64,000 nucleotides of DNA, from the NCBI GenBank assembly GCA_018136815.1, contig CM030935.1, positions 1,872,388 through 1,936,387 of the forward strand, written 5' to 3'. The DNA comes from Isochrysis galbana. Lineage: Eukaryota > Haptophyta > Isochrysidales > Isochrysidaceae. Under the pieces are notes generated by a model. It was not told the DNA's origin and searched no databases. It was given only the letters and a program-made list of their open reading frames with translations. Position 1 is the first letter of the stretch. Every line of letters begins with the position of its first letter. Positions 39,504 through 51,700 of this stretch are shown piece after piece. Both the position numbers and the translations under genes were made by a program.

Positions 39504-42170
39504 CTACACCTTCAATCCTGCCCAGTTCGCCAGAGCATGAAATGCACGTAGGGGCCCAAAAATGATGGATTGGTCGAGCCGTGGCAAGGGTGAAGAGTCG
39601 TCTGCCGCCTCATCGATAATATCGCGTCCTGGTTGCAAAATGCCTAGGCCTAAGCGTCGCCGTACTCCATCGAGGCGCCATGAGGCCGCAGCCGACACCT
39701 CTGGCGCGTCTTCTGCATCACTGGCTCGCGTGGGCTCGGTGCCTAGGTGAGGAATAACAGCTCGGTGCAAGGCCACAAGCGAAGCGACGGGCAGACGTGC
39801 AGCGGCGTGGGATCGCGGCTTCCCATCTGCCTCAGCTGCACGGGATGCTTTCAGAGCAATCGCAGTAGCAAGCGACAACACGGTGCGAACAGGTGGAGGC
39901 AAAATGTGCCACGGCTTGGCATCGTCCGACGGAGAGACGACTCCAGTCGTCGCGTGACGCGCTTCTCCTGCTCCATACAAATCGCTTTCAGAATGCTGAG
40001 GGTCACGTCTGGCCTCGGCGCCTTCCTCCAACCACAACCAGGTGAGATTCAGCAGCCATTCACACTCCGGCAGCAGCACACTGTAGTCGGGAGCTGCTGG
40101 TTGTGAGGACCGCGAGGATGGAGCCGGCACGGATATGGAGGGAATAGCTGGCGCGCTTGCCCTCTCGGCAGATGTCTTTGCTGTCGATGCGGGTTGCGTG
40201 GCCGAAACGGGCGTTGTTGCACTGGATAGCTCCGCCTCCATGACGCCTGATGTATTCCTATTCAGCACCCTCGGCGGTGAGGGAGCGGGAGCCATGGATG
40301 ACGCAGTGGAGCACGGCACCTCGTCGACAATATTGAGGAAGGTGGCTTCCGAGGGTGGCGTGATGAGGCGCAACTGATCGATCAGCCAGGTGCCACTCAC
40401 TGCTAGCGCGAGGAGCAAGCGGTAGCCAGTCGATGTGCGAATGTCTCCGTGCGCGGCAAAGATGGCTGCTAGCAGCGCATACCCTCGCGGACCAGCCCGC
40501 CGCCACTTGCTTTCTGCTAGCGCCAGCGCGCCTAGGGTGGCGGCAGCGGGAAATGGTGATCGTTCGATCTGTCTCAAGGGCCGGAGCACCGCCGCTACTG
40601 CGAGCTGTGTCGCTAGCGTAGAGATCCGCATCGTCTGCGCGCCGAGAAGATCCCAGGGCTGGCATGGTGACCCACCGTCTAGTACGAGAGCGACACGCTC
40701 AGCAAGCCAGAGGGCGCTTCGCTCGGCCTCCTCCGCCTGGGGGAGCTGCAGCGCTAGTGCAGCATCCATGGCCTCACGTTCTCCAGGGCCTTCGATGATG
40801 CAACTGGGCGACAGCTTCTTGCGCTTTGCCGAGGCTGCTCGGGCGGGTCTACTTGGCATAGGCGCTCTTGAAATGTCGAAGCAAAGGCGAAGAGGCATGA
40901 CGGCGATGGAGCTGGCGCCGGGGTGTTTGTGGTAACTCCGGCACAGCAAGATGAAGGTCCCGGAGGGTGAGACTGCCGCGTGGAGCGTGAACCGCCCACT
41001 ACCAAAGGGACGCTTTTGAGCATAACGAGGTCGGCCGCTAGTTGTGGCCATGCATGGCTCTCGCAGTGGAGCCTCGGACCATAGCGATGTACGGCCCGGA
41101 TGCTCGCTCTGCGTCTGCCATGCCCTACAAGCTGCGCCATTGGATAATGTTCGCACGACCGCCGCAGAATAGCGAACAAGCAGGTGCGGAGGCCGACTCC
41201 AATCGCCACAGTCGAATGCCGAAATCGCGCCACCCTCATGAAGGAGCAGCAAGCACGTCGGTGCACCGCTGGAGACGAAAGCTCCGCAACTTGTGGTCCG
41301 CACCCCACCCAAATCATGCTCTGCAGTTACCTCACCTACGCAGCTCCAAGGCGCTTCCCTGCATTTTGGGTGTGAGGTGGAGGACGCATCGCTCTCCCTG
41401 CAGCTAAGTGCCTCATCGAAGGCGTGCCACAGCTGAAGCACCGTGTTCAAAGGCCTGCGGCGAACTACTAGGACCTGCCTGTCATTGCCAATTCCCATCC
41501 ACAACACGGGCGATGGAGCTCCGGAAGCAGTGAGCATGCCCATCGGAGTTATGAAAAGATCGAGGCCCGCGCTGGGAGGGCCGTTGTCCACGGCGGCGGC
41601 AAGTGCAGGTCGAGCCAGAGAGCACATAAAGATGAGGATATTGCAGTTGAAATCACGTGCCGTGACTGCCAGCATGAATTGTGCTGGTGCAAGTGCGCCC
41701 ACAGCAGCATGCTGAAGAAGGCCGACCGATGGAATTTGCGCCCGAAGTGCTGACCAGGCCGCGCGCTCCCGTACCTCGAGGGAGAAGCGCTGACGCCAAC
41801 GCACCGTCACTCCAGCGCAGGCACCCACCGTGACAAAACCATCAACGCCATGGGGAAGCACGCTGCCGGCACCAAGCGTGTGTGAGTCGAGCCACTCGAG
41901 GCACACCAGCGTATCATCCCAAAAGCTCTCGCGGAGGCTCAGTGGCGCAGACCTGACCCCGGGCGGCGTGCACTCGTCTTCAGCCAGCAACACAATCTCG
42001 CCCAGCGCGCTCGCGGCCAACAGCGAAGCGCGTGGGCTCCTTGCCCAGCGGATCGAGCGGACAGGCGAGCCGAGCGTCGCGCACTGAACGCTACCCTCAC
42101 GGCTGAGAAGAAGGAGGCGCTCGTCGGAGGGCAGCGCGACGAGCGGCCGCACGCCGCACGCCGCAGCCAT
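39504..42170 (-). CDS. Large protein with WD-like N-terminus, possibly Mediator MED16
   Basis: The ORF extends further upstream on the minus strand through a CT-rich tract, but the first sensible Met is at 42170 (MAAACGVRPLVALPSDERLL), giving 888 residues without introns. The N-terminal half has repeated beta-propeller-like strands: VRSIRWARSPRASLLAAS, VCLEWLD, HTLGAGSVLPHG, SCGAFVSSGAPTCLLLLHEG followed by GAISAFD, and FTLHAAVSPSGTFILLCR. The C-terminal half is helical, Ala-rich and contains a Ser/Pro-rich linker around residues 590-680. This order (propeller, then helical half with a P..W..L stretch, PWHILPPPVRTVLSLA) recalls MED16 of the Mediator tail, which links transcription factors to RNA polymerase II. 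The similarity is weak, and other propeller-containing scaffolds remain possible. No catalytic motif is seen. Confidence 0.45.
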   Translation of the reverse strand: MAAACGVRPLVALPSDERLLLLSREGSVQCATLGSPVRSIRWARSPRASLLAASALGEIVLLAEDECTPPGVRSAPLSLRESFWDDTLVCLEWLDSHTLGAGSVLPHGVDGFVTVGACAGVTVRWRQRFSLEVRERAAWSALRAQIPSVGLLQHAAVGALAPAQFMLAVTARDFNCNILIFMCSLARPALAAAVDNGPPSAGLDLFITPMGMLTASGAPSPVLWMGIGNDRQVLVVRRRPLNTVLQLWHAFDEALSCRESDASSTSHPKCREAPWSCVGEVTAEHDLGGVRTTSCGAFVSSGAPTCLLLLHEGGAISAFDCGDWSRPPHLLVRYSAAVVRTLSNGAACRAWQTQSEHPGRTSLWSEAPLREPCMATTSGRPRYAQKRPFGSGRFTLHAAVSPSGTFILLCRSYHKHPGASSIAVMPLRLCFDISRAPMPSRPARAASAKRKKLSPSCIIEGPGEREAMDAALALQLPQAEEAERSALWLAERVALVLDGGSPCQPWDLLGAQTMRISTLATQLAVAAVLRPLRQIERSPFPAAATLGALALAESKWRRAGPRGYALLAAIFAAHGDIRTSTGYRLLLALAVSGTWLIDQLRLITPPSEATFLNIVDEVPCSTASSMAPAPSPPRVLNRNTSGVMEAELSSATTPVSATQPASTAKTSAERASAPAIPSISVPAPSSRSSQPAAPDYSVLLPECEWLLNLTWLWLEEGAEARRDPQHSESDLYGAGEARHATTGVVSPSDDAKPWHILPPPVRTVLSLATAIALKASRAAEADGKPRSHAAARLPVASLVALHRAVIPHLGTEPTRASDAEDAPEVSAAASWRLDGVRRRLGLGILQPGRDIIDEAADDSSPLPRLDQSIIFGPLRAFHALANWAGLKV

Positions 42171-42560
42171 GGCCCCTTTCCCCGCTTCTTCCCTTCCTCG
42201 CTCCCCCCCCCTCCCCCCGCCCCCCGCCGAGCGGCCCCAGGACGCCACGCGGCGAGGAGGTGGATGAGAGAGAGAGGTGGAGCGAGAGATGGAGCGAGGG
42301 GGGAAGGAGGGGCGGGCGGGGGGGGGAGCGAGGAGGGGAGAAAGCGGGAAAAGGGGGGAAAAGCGGGAGAGGAGGAGGGAGGAGAGGGAGAGTGGGGGGC
42401 GGGAGGGCGGGAGAGAGCGCGGGCCGAGTGCAGAAGAAAAAGGAAAAAGGCGGGAGCGAGGCGTGAGGCGATAGATTGCGCGCGCCGTGGGCGAGGCGTC
42501 GAGGGCAGAAGAGAGGAAGAAGGGGGAGAGGGGGGGCGGAGAGAACAAGGGGAAAGCGGA
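42171..42560. promoter_or_regulatory. Purine-rich (plus strand) tract before the MED16-like gene
   Basis: 42250-42470 is almost pure G and A on the plus strand, that is CT on the coding strand of the gene starting at 42170. It matches the pattern before 3096, 13297 and 29239. Confidence 0.4.
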
Positions 42561-42833
42561 GGTGTAAGAGAGTCACGAATCGACATTGATGGCCTAGTTA
42601 GATGGGGAATACGGTGCTGGCGCCGCCTGCAAACACAATACTGCCAAATACGGATGTGTTTGGCCTCCGGCCAAAATACATTAGTGTTCGGCATTCATAT
42701 TTTTTCTCTCGTAAACGGACGTTGAACGCGCCGTCCGCTGCTTGTCGCCCCTTGCTCACGTTTCCGTGGGTGCGCTTTCTGTGGGTAACTGGAGCCTGGC
42801 GTGGCCTAGACTAATTATGTTGTGCTAGGCCGT

Positions 42834-43377
42834 CTGCCGGTCCTAGATGTTAAACACGGTGGGTTAGGTCTAGAAACACACCAAAAACAGCTGTTTTTGG
42901 CTTTTTTGGAAACACGGTGAAACACAGTACCGAAAACAGCGGGTCATATATATATAGTAGTATGTAGTATATTATACTTATACATATATATTTATATCCA
43001 TCTCCCGTAGGCTCACAGCTCACAGCTACCGGTAGTTCGTAGTTCCTGTGGGAGTGTAATTGTAATTGTAACTGTCAAGCATGATTGTGATTGATGATTG
43101 ATGATTGATTGTCTTGCATCCAACTAGGTGCTAGGTGCTAGGTGGTGGTAGGTGGTAGCTAGTGGTGTAGTGGTGCAGGTGGGAGGCCAGGCAATCAGGT
43201 GGCGGGATTGATTATGCTATGGCTATGGCCTCGCTCGCACGCTCACTCACCGCGCGCGCGCAGCGCGCAACCCTCTGTTCCGGACATGGGGGTCTCCTAG
43301 AAACACGGTGAAAAACACCGTTTTTGACTTCCGTATAGAAACACACTGTTCCTGTGTTTAACATCTAGGCTGCCGGT
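42834..43377. mobile_element. hAT-type MITE with 16-bp TIRs and 8-bp target duplication
   Basis: The element spans 42842-43369 (528 bp). Its ends are perfect inverted repeats, CCTAGATGTTAAACAC at 42842-42857 and GTGTTTAACATCTAGG at 43354-43369. They are flanked by identical 8-base direct repeats CTGCCGGT (42834-42841 and 43370-43377). Subterminal copies of AAACAC(G)GTG and AGAAACACAC lie near both ends, as in hAT elements. There is no coding capacity. An 8-bp target duplication is characteristic of the hAT superfamily, so it was presumably moved by a transposase encoded elsewhere. Confidence 0.92.
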
Positions 43378-43559
43378 GCGTGGAGGCTCCTTTAGGCTTA
43401 AGGAGCTCCGAGCCGCCAGGGTCGGTATAGCCATCCCGGAAACGCACGTGTACCCCCATCCATAGGCTCGCCGGCGGGGTAAGAGAGTAAGGTGAAACAA
43501 TCTTAATATTGATGTCGCGGTCACACCGCTGCCGCGCTCACGCGTCACGCGGCAGGGCA

Positions 43560-43900
43560 TCAGTATCTAGCGGGCTGTACCCAGGACCAGCACGGAACTG
43601 CCTCTTCCAAGCTGGTGCTCGCCGAAGCGGAACCACGTCATCCGCTTCGCTTTTCCAAACTCGAAGTCCAACACGGACACCGCCGTAGCGGAACTGGTGT
43701 CGAAGGAGCTCCGAGAGAAATACGGGCTTACTGCGGACATTTTTGCTGCCGCGATGTTTGACCGAGCGGCGAAGGGCATTCATTAGCTCGCAGTTTGAGC
43801 TGGAGGAGGAGGTTTGCTGCATGCACGACGGAGATAAGGTAGGGGCATCGGCAATCGGCGAATTGATCCGCAAGAAGAATGAGAATGGCGTTGCTGTTAC
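43560..43900 (-). other. Unassigned conserved-looking frame
   Basis: The minus strand has two overlapping frames here, one reading SVLDFEFGKAKRMTWFRFGE and ending LGTAR, the other SELLRHQFRYGGVRVGLRVW. Neither has a recognisable domain or gene context. Listed as the only feature between the two MITEs. Confidence 0.2.
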
Positions 43901-43978
43901 ATAATCCCTTTTCCCGGACGGACGGGCAGACTCACTTGAGTAAGGCGTGGGACTGTGGAAATCAAAGCCGCAGCTTGG

Positions 43979-44423
43979 ATTGTAACTAGGGCCTGGTAAG
44001 GGTTTCGCGAAACTTTTTACGAAACTTTGGGGGGTTTCGGCGGGAAAAAACTTTCGCGAAACATCGGGGGGTAAATGGCGCGAACGCGAAACATACGCAA
44101 AACATCGCGAAACATTTAATGTCGGGAAGACCAGTATGTAGCAGTACTGGGTCGTCTTGGCGCGGTCGCCTCGGCGACAGCGGTGTCTCCATCAGTACGT
44201 TCGTCCAGCGCGGCGAGGGCCGCGGCAGCGGGGGAGGGAGAGGGAGGCGGAGGCGGCGCGCGCTCCATGACCCTATCAGTTTACTAATAGTTGCTAAAAA
44301 TACCTTGAGGGGGACGCGTGACGCGTGCAATTTTGACACTTTTTGCCGCAAAACTTTTGCAAAACTTTTGCACGAAACTTTGGGGGTTCGGGCACAAAAC
44401 CTTTACCAGGCCCTAATTGTAAC
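43979..44423. mobile_element. Second hAT-type MITE with 8-bp target duplication
   Basis: The element spans 43987-44415 (429 bp). The left end is TAGGGCCTGGTAAGGGTTT and the right end, reverse complemented, is TAGGGCCTGGTAAAGGTTTT. Identical 8-base direct repeats ATTGTAAC flank it (43979-43986 and 44416-44423). Inner copies of CGAAACTTT(G)GGGGG lie near both ends. A copy of the dispersed hairpin motif (44250-44295) sits inside. There is no ORF. The TAGGG termini and the 8-bp duplication fit the hAT superfamily. Confidence 0.92.
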
Positions 44424-44575
44424 GAGATGAACGAGATGTAACGAGATGACCTGATGGCCCGACGACGAGATGAACGAGATGGCCTTGATGGCCCGACGAG
44501 ATGAACGAGATGGCCCGAGGGCCCGACGAGATGAACGAGATGGCCCGAGGGCCCGACGAGATGAACGAGATTTTC
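44424..44575 (+). repeat. 30-bp minisatellite (GAGATGAACGAGATGGCCC)
   Basis: Units of about 30 bases containing GACGAGATGAACGAGATGGC and CCGAGGGC repeat from about 44460 to 44570, with shorter GAGATGAAC repeats before. This starts right at the target duplication of the second MITE. Confidence 0.75.
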
Positions 44576-44904
44576 GGGTAACGCGGAACTGGACGAGGAG
44601 TTTCCCCACTAAGCTTGGTCGTAATGCGGTGAAACCGATTTACAGACAAGCGGGAAACCGGGGCGGAAGGAACTGGCAAGGAAGTCGGCAGGAAGGCAGA
44701 GGAAATGTCTTGGCAAGGCGACGGAGGCAGGATTTTTTAACAGCAGTAGGCGAGGCAGGAATTTTTAACGGTAGACGGAGTGCAGAATTTTAACAATAGG
44801 AAGAGGCAGGATTTTTAACGGTAGGAAGAGGCAGGAATTTACTAGTAGAAGAAGAGCGTGAAATTTAACGGTAGAAGGAGAGCGGAGAGGAGAAGGAGCG
44901 GGGC

Positions 44905-44998
44905 TCGAACTGCAGAGCGCTCCGTCCGGACTCGAACTCGCGACCCAGAGCAAAAGGTTGGTGGAGGCGGTGGGTTGAACCACTATGCCACGCGAGAG
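44905..44998 (-). repeat. tRNA-derived SINE-like sequence
   Basis: On the minus strand the sequence reads GCGTGGCATAGTGGTTCAAC (a good polymerase III A box, TRGYNNARNGG), then about 35 bases, then GTCGCGAGTTCGAGTCC (a B box, GGTTCGANTCC type). A second B-box-like GTTCGAGCCCC follows about 20 bases on. The acceptor and T stems do not pair properly for a working tRNA, so it reads as a tRNA-derived retroposon head rather than a tRNA gene. Confidence 0.5.
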
Positions 44999-45142
44999 TT
45001 TACGTAGCCATAGGGCCGATGGGAAGGGCTGAGAACCGCCCTAGATACTCTGGGTTTTTTTCTCTTCTTTTTCACTCTTCTTCTTCTTTCTTCCTCTGTT
45101 TCTTTTTACTGTTTACTGTTTTTCTTTTACTGTTATTTCTTT

Positions 45143-45818
45143 TTGCCTCTGAGACATCGCGAATGCGACAGGGACATGGGCAAATTCTTCAGCTACGGAA
45201 CGCGGCAGGACGAACTCATCACCGTGGGCACGTCAGCTTTGCCAGTTGGTACGGTGCCCAACGTGAAGGTCCAGATCGACTTGAATGGTACGCGCATAGC
45301 TGCCGCCAAGCAGAACCTTCTGTACTCACTACTCCACTACTCCGCCTGTCACGCGCGCTGAAGCTGAAGGTGTACGCGTCCTTGAAGGAATCGGACATCC
45401 GTGGACACTGGTCATTCGATGCGCACGATTGGAAGGTGACGGCGGAGATGGAGGCTGTGCTCAACATCAGCAAGAAGACGACAACGCTTGCACAGTATGA
45501 GATTTCGTACACGGGTGCCTACATGTCCCTCATCAAAATATCAAAACGGTCACGGTGAACGCGCTCTCCAAGCCCGAGATCGCCGTTGTAGAACTAGACC
45601 GCGTCAACGCGGACCCACGCCTTGTTCGGAAGATGGTACCGGTCGACACATTCACCGACATCGGCAGGACAACTGTCTACCGCGCCCGACTTGAGGCAGA
45701 CTGTCGCTTTTGTGGCAACAAGTCGGAGAGCTTGGACTTCGACAGCTCGGTCATCATGAGCGAAAGGGAAATCCTTTCCACCTTCCTCCTTCCTTGCTCT
45801 CAGGACAGTAAAGTGTAA
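45143..45818 (+). pseudogene. Broken transposase-like or unknown ORF
   Basis: Three successive frames look like one decayed protein. 45173-45290 reads MGKFFSYGTRQDELITVGTS and on to IDLNG, followed by a GTACGC that might be a donor. About 45363-45540 reads KLKVYASLKESDIRGHWSFD followed by EMEAVLNISKKTTTLAQYE. 45545-45818 reads TVNALSKPEIAVVELDRVN and ends CSQDSKV. The middle part has a transposase-domain-like rhythm (W...A..EAVL......LAQYE...TGAY). No intact start-to-stop gene exists. It could be an exon set rather than frameshifts at the first junction, but the second junction lacks splice sites. Confidence 0.4.
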
Positions 45819-45839
45819 TCTAGTACCTAGTACCAGTAG

Positions 45840-46277
45840 CCAGGAGGTGTTAGCCCCGAATCTTCAGATTTGTCATTTGTGTGTGTGTGTGTGTTTTACT
45901 TGGTCAATTTTCAATTTTCATTCACCCTTAGACTTAGAACTTAGGATTAGAAGTTCAAATAGCGGTTTGACCTTTGACCGCCCTACTACTTGTAGGGGCC
46001 CTACATGTATGTGTATGTGCCAAGAGGCAGCGCTTGGTTGTGGCAGACAGGCCTCCTGCAGGTGAGTTGGAGCCTAAAGGGGAGGGTATGAGGCGCCTCC
46101 CACTGGTGAACTAAGACTGAGAGAAATAAAAAATATAGAATTTGGGGAGATGTGGGGAGGTTAAATAATCTAATTCTAACCTTTCTCTACGTACTCCCAC
46201 TGCACATTGTAGGTCTACTCTAGTAGTATGTATCCGAATCTAGCAGCATTATACTCTCACTACTCCTACTGGAAGAG
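45840..46277. repeat. Intergenic with transposon-end motifs
   Basis: TAGCCCCGAATCTTCAGATT at about 45850 and GACCTTTGACCGCCCTA at about 45968 are two dispersed motifs found elsewhere in the window. A (GT)n lies at 45876-45894. No gene. Confidence 0.5.
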
Positions 46278-46599
46278 TTGACCGCGAAAAGAGAGGCGGG
46301 GCTGGGGTGGCTCAACTCCCGCCCCCCCCCCCCCCGGGAGGGGTGGCGGGGCGCCCACGGAGTCGTAATCAGAGGGGCAGGAGTGAAGGGAAAACGAGGG
46401 CCGAGAAGAGACGACCAAAGGGAGGGGAGAGGGGGGGGGGGGGGGGAAGCGAGCACCGCCCCCTCTTCCCTCTCTCTAGAGAGGAAAGACGAGATCACGA
46501 CTCCCACGAGGGCACCCTTTCAATCTTTGAATCTGCGGCTTGTCTACTCGAATCTTCTGAATGCAGCAGAGGGCATCAAGAGAGTGAGAGAGCTCCTCG

Positions 46600-47083
46600 G
46601 GGTGGGGCAGACTATAGATGAGAGAGGGGGGGAGAGAGGGAGAAAAGAGGGAGGGAGGGAGGGAGGGAGGGAGATAGCGAGATTGCGAGGGAGGAGAGAG
46701 AGAGACGGGGGGGGGGGGGGGGCGGGGGAGGCAGAGAGGAGAGGGAGGGGGGAAAAGGGGGGGGAGAGAGAGAGAGGACGCCGCCGCGGGGGAGTGGCGA
46801 GGGGAGAGGGGAGGACGAGAGAGAGGGCCCGTGGGTGCGTGGCTTCCCCTGCCGAGCGGACGGAGGGCGCGGCGGATCGAGCGAGCCGATACAATCCGCC
46901 ACACCCCACTGCGCGCCGCGAGCACAGCTGCCGGCCGGGAGGGCCAAGGGGCTGACGCCGTAACTGGGCCACTCTCCTCTCTCCTCTCTTTCTTCCTTTT
47001 CCGGCCCTGCTCCTTCTGCCTCTCTCGCTCACTCGCTCGCCCGCCCGCCCGCCTGCTTCCCCCTTCTGTCTGGGTCTGGCGCG
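46600..47083. promoter_or_regulatory. Purine then pyrimidine tract before the kinase gene
   Basis: 46618-46830 is GA-rich. 46970-47065 is CT-rich on the coding strand and leads directly to the ATG at 47084. It probably includes the 5' UTR. Confidence 0.4.
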
Positions 47084-49179
<2,096 letters not shown>

Positions 49180-50100
49180 CGTACGGCCGCGTCGAAGCGG
49201 GTGTGGGTAATTGCGAGGCGTGGAAGTTGGGCAAAGAGCGGGAAACCTAGGGAAAGTCGGGTGGATCTTGGCGACGTCCTGGAGCGGAATTGAGCTACGC
49301 TGAGCGACCCCCAAGGAAGCATGCGCGGGCGGACAACGCGGTACTGAGGTTCTCACAATGCACGCAATTGCACGAGTCAGGGCATCTGAATCTGAGTCGA
49401 GGGAGAAGTCGAGCATCGCGTAGGACGTCGTTCAGGAGAAGAGCGCGTGTATTTGTGTGTGTTGGAGAACGGTTTGCGTCGCATTAGATGTGCCTGTATC
49501 GCAGCGTTTCCCCCTCATTGGCGAGGCGGCAGCTGCCCCCTTCCCCTGAATCCTTTACATGAAAAATAGCGCCGACCTCTTATTCAGTGGTACGTGGTAT
49601 CGGTACTAAGGCCGGCGTCAAGATTTGACTTAAAAAGTAAAAAAATCTCAATCTTAAGAGCTGAAGATGTCTGCTGCATGCTACTATTATTGGCAGAGGT
49701 AGTGGTGTGGATGGAGCTGTGGATCTTTACCAGCCAAAGTATGAACATGGGGGAAGGGGAGGGGCTGGGAGAAGTTGGGCGTGGGCCGTGGGTATGGACA
49801 GGAGGCGGGGTGGGACGGTGGGACCAGGCGGGGCGCTCGACCGAGGGCTCAGCACATCAAGGGACGTAGCACGCAGAAGGATCACAGGGTGGGGGTCACC
49901 GACGTCGGACATCGAGATGGGAGACGGAGGCGGGAAAAGATAACGACGGGGGAGAGGAACGCGGGAACACGCAAGGAAATAAACGGGGCGGGGTGGGTAA
50001 ATGAAACGAGGAGGGGGGACTTGGGACCTGGGGGGGGAAGTCGCGTTCCGTCGAGAGAGGACCAGGCGGCCGTTTTGTTTTCACTTATCTTCTATTGGTT
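49180..50100. other. Intergenic, no gene
   Basis: This lies between the kinase stop and the gap. Purine-rich towards the right. GGAAGTCGCGTTCCGTCGAG near 50036 resembles 8858-8876. No coding frame can be supported. Confidence 0.4.
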
Positions 50101-50200
50101 NNNNNNNNNNNNNNNNNNNNNNNNNNNNNNNNNNNNNNNNNNNNNNNNNNNNNNNNNNNNNNNNNNNNNNNNNNNNNNNNNNNNNNNNNNNNNNNNNNNN
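50101..50200. other. Assembly gap (100 N)
   Basis: Exactly 100 undetermined bases, next to the first exon of the EGF-exostosin-type gene. Confidence 0.99.
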
Positions 50201-50284
50201 GAGAGCGGGGCTTGGCGTGCGCATCCTTCAAATCAAGAATGCACGAAATGCACTTGCTATCACTGCCAGTACGCACGCACACAC

Positions 50285-51262
50285 CTGCTCCGCTTCGCGT
50301 TTTCCCGGTGGCTTCGATGTATGCGGTATTCCGGTGTCCTCCGGTCGAACAACAACCAAAGGCGTATTCGCACTCGATTGATCCTCCGCGGCAGTCGAGC
50401 TCACAGCGCCGAACCAATAACTTCGAAGCGATGCAGCTCGAGATGAACGATCTTTGAGAAACCTGGCCTTGAGCGCTTCATAGGCAAGAGATGCTTGCCT
50501 CCGAGACGACTTGCCTTGCGGCCCAAGCAGCCAAGGCAACGCATCCGAGCCGTTTGGAAAGATGCTGGGCTGGTTGAAATCCGGCGGCAATTGGAGGGCA
50601 ACGAAGGCCTCCAGCGGCATATGGCGGGGCTGACATGATTCGCCCATGGGCCTCTGTCCGAGGCGACCAGGACACCAGCAGAACCCTGTTGTCTCATCGC
50701 ATTCACCAGCGCAATGCGAGGCGAGCCATAGCCCATCTTTTGGGCCATTGCACGGCCTGAGGTTCCTCCCTTCACAAGAAGTTCCATTGAAGCCAGCCTT
50801 GCACGCACAGCGGCCAGTCTGAAGGTTGCACACCCCGCGATTGTGGCACGCATGCTCGCACTGTCGGAGGGGTTGTCGGGCGCCTCTCGCCTCCGACGGC
50901 TGCCTCACACCCTGCGCCACCACAAGGCTGCTCCGCCCTGTTAGAAAGCACTCACACCCGCGCTGATCGCGGACGAGGGCACAATGAGCCAGTAGCCGCG
51001 CCTCCAGCGCGGGGCCGCCGCTAGAAGAGCCGTGCGAACCGTGCAGGCCATGCGGGCCGTGCGGGCCTCGCTGCTTCTCCCCGTGTGCTCTGCTCTGCCC
51101 GGGCAAATTGGGGGAGGAGGAGCGAATAAGGAGTGAGGTGAGTGGCGCAGAGGCGAGGAGGAGGCACACTAATACCCCCGTCTTCCAGCCCGCCCGCCCG
51201 CTCTCCCTCTGCCCCCGCCCCTGCGAGAGGAGAGACTCGGCCTCCTCCTCGTCGGCCGCCAT
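50285..51262 (-). CDS. EGF-exostosin-type (GT47-like) membrane protein, first exon only
   Basis: The minus-strand start at 51262 reads MAADEEEAESLLSQ, then a signal anchor (TGVLVCLLLASAPLTSLLI) and a stem. An EGF-like domain follows (CEHACHNRGVCNLQTGRCAC then GFNGTSCEG), then a second Cys-rich module (CNGPKDGLWLASHCAGECDE ... FCWCPG) and a linker ending KREAEQ. The exon appears to stop there, at about 50285, with CAG|GTGTGTG as donor. Algal exostosin-like glycosyltransferases commonly have this EGF plus Cys-rich head before a GT47 catalytic domain. That domain is not in the window: the next exons lie in the 100-N gap or are missing, and nothing matching was found to the left. The GT47 identification is therefore an inference from the N-terminal layout. 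Confidence 0.6.
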
Positions 51263-51700
51263 CGCGCGCGGCTCTCTGGCGGGGCGGGCCGAATACCGGG
51301 AGGGGAGGGGAGGCGAGAAGCAGGGACAAGAGGAGTGGGGGGTGGGGGGTGGGAGTGTGTGTGTGGGTGGGGGGGGGGGGGGGGTTGGCGCTCAAGTTGA
51401 TTAAGATTAAGATTATTTGGTATAGTTTTTCATCTATGTCTACGTCAATTTTTATGCATCTCCCTTTTAGGATTACGTTGACCGAATCAACTCTAGGGGA
51501 TACTCTGCTGCAGGAGTCGCGAATCGCCACCGCGACCCCTCCCGCAGAGTCCTGAGTCCGCTAGCTCTCCCGGTGAGACGAACCACTCCCACCCAAGGAG
51601 GGACGCTATTCTATGCTGACGGAGGTGTGAACCGTCTTCATACGCGTGTAGCTCCTGGAGAAGGAGTATGTCTACACAAGCTTTTCGCGCTTGGGACACA
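51263..51700. other. Intergenic, no gene
   Basis: A GT/G-rich run at 51335-51390 lies upstream of the exostosin-type gene. Nothing coding is seen. Confidence 0.4.

Noticed and set aside
44905-44998. A functional tRNA gene.
   Set aside because: A and B boxes are present but the acceptor and T stems do not pair; kept as SINE-like.
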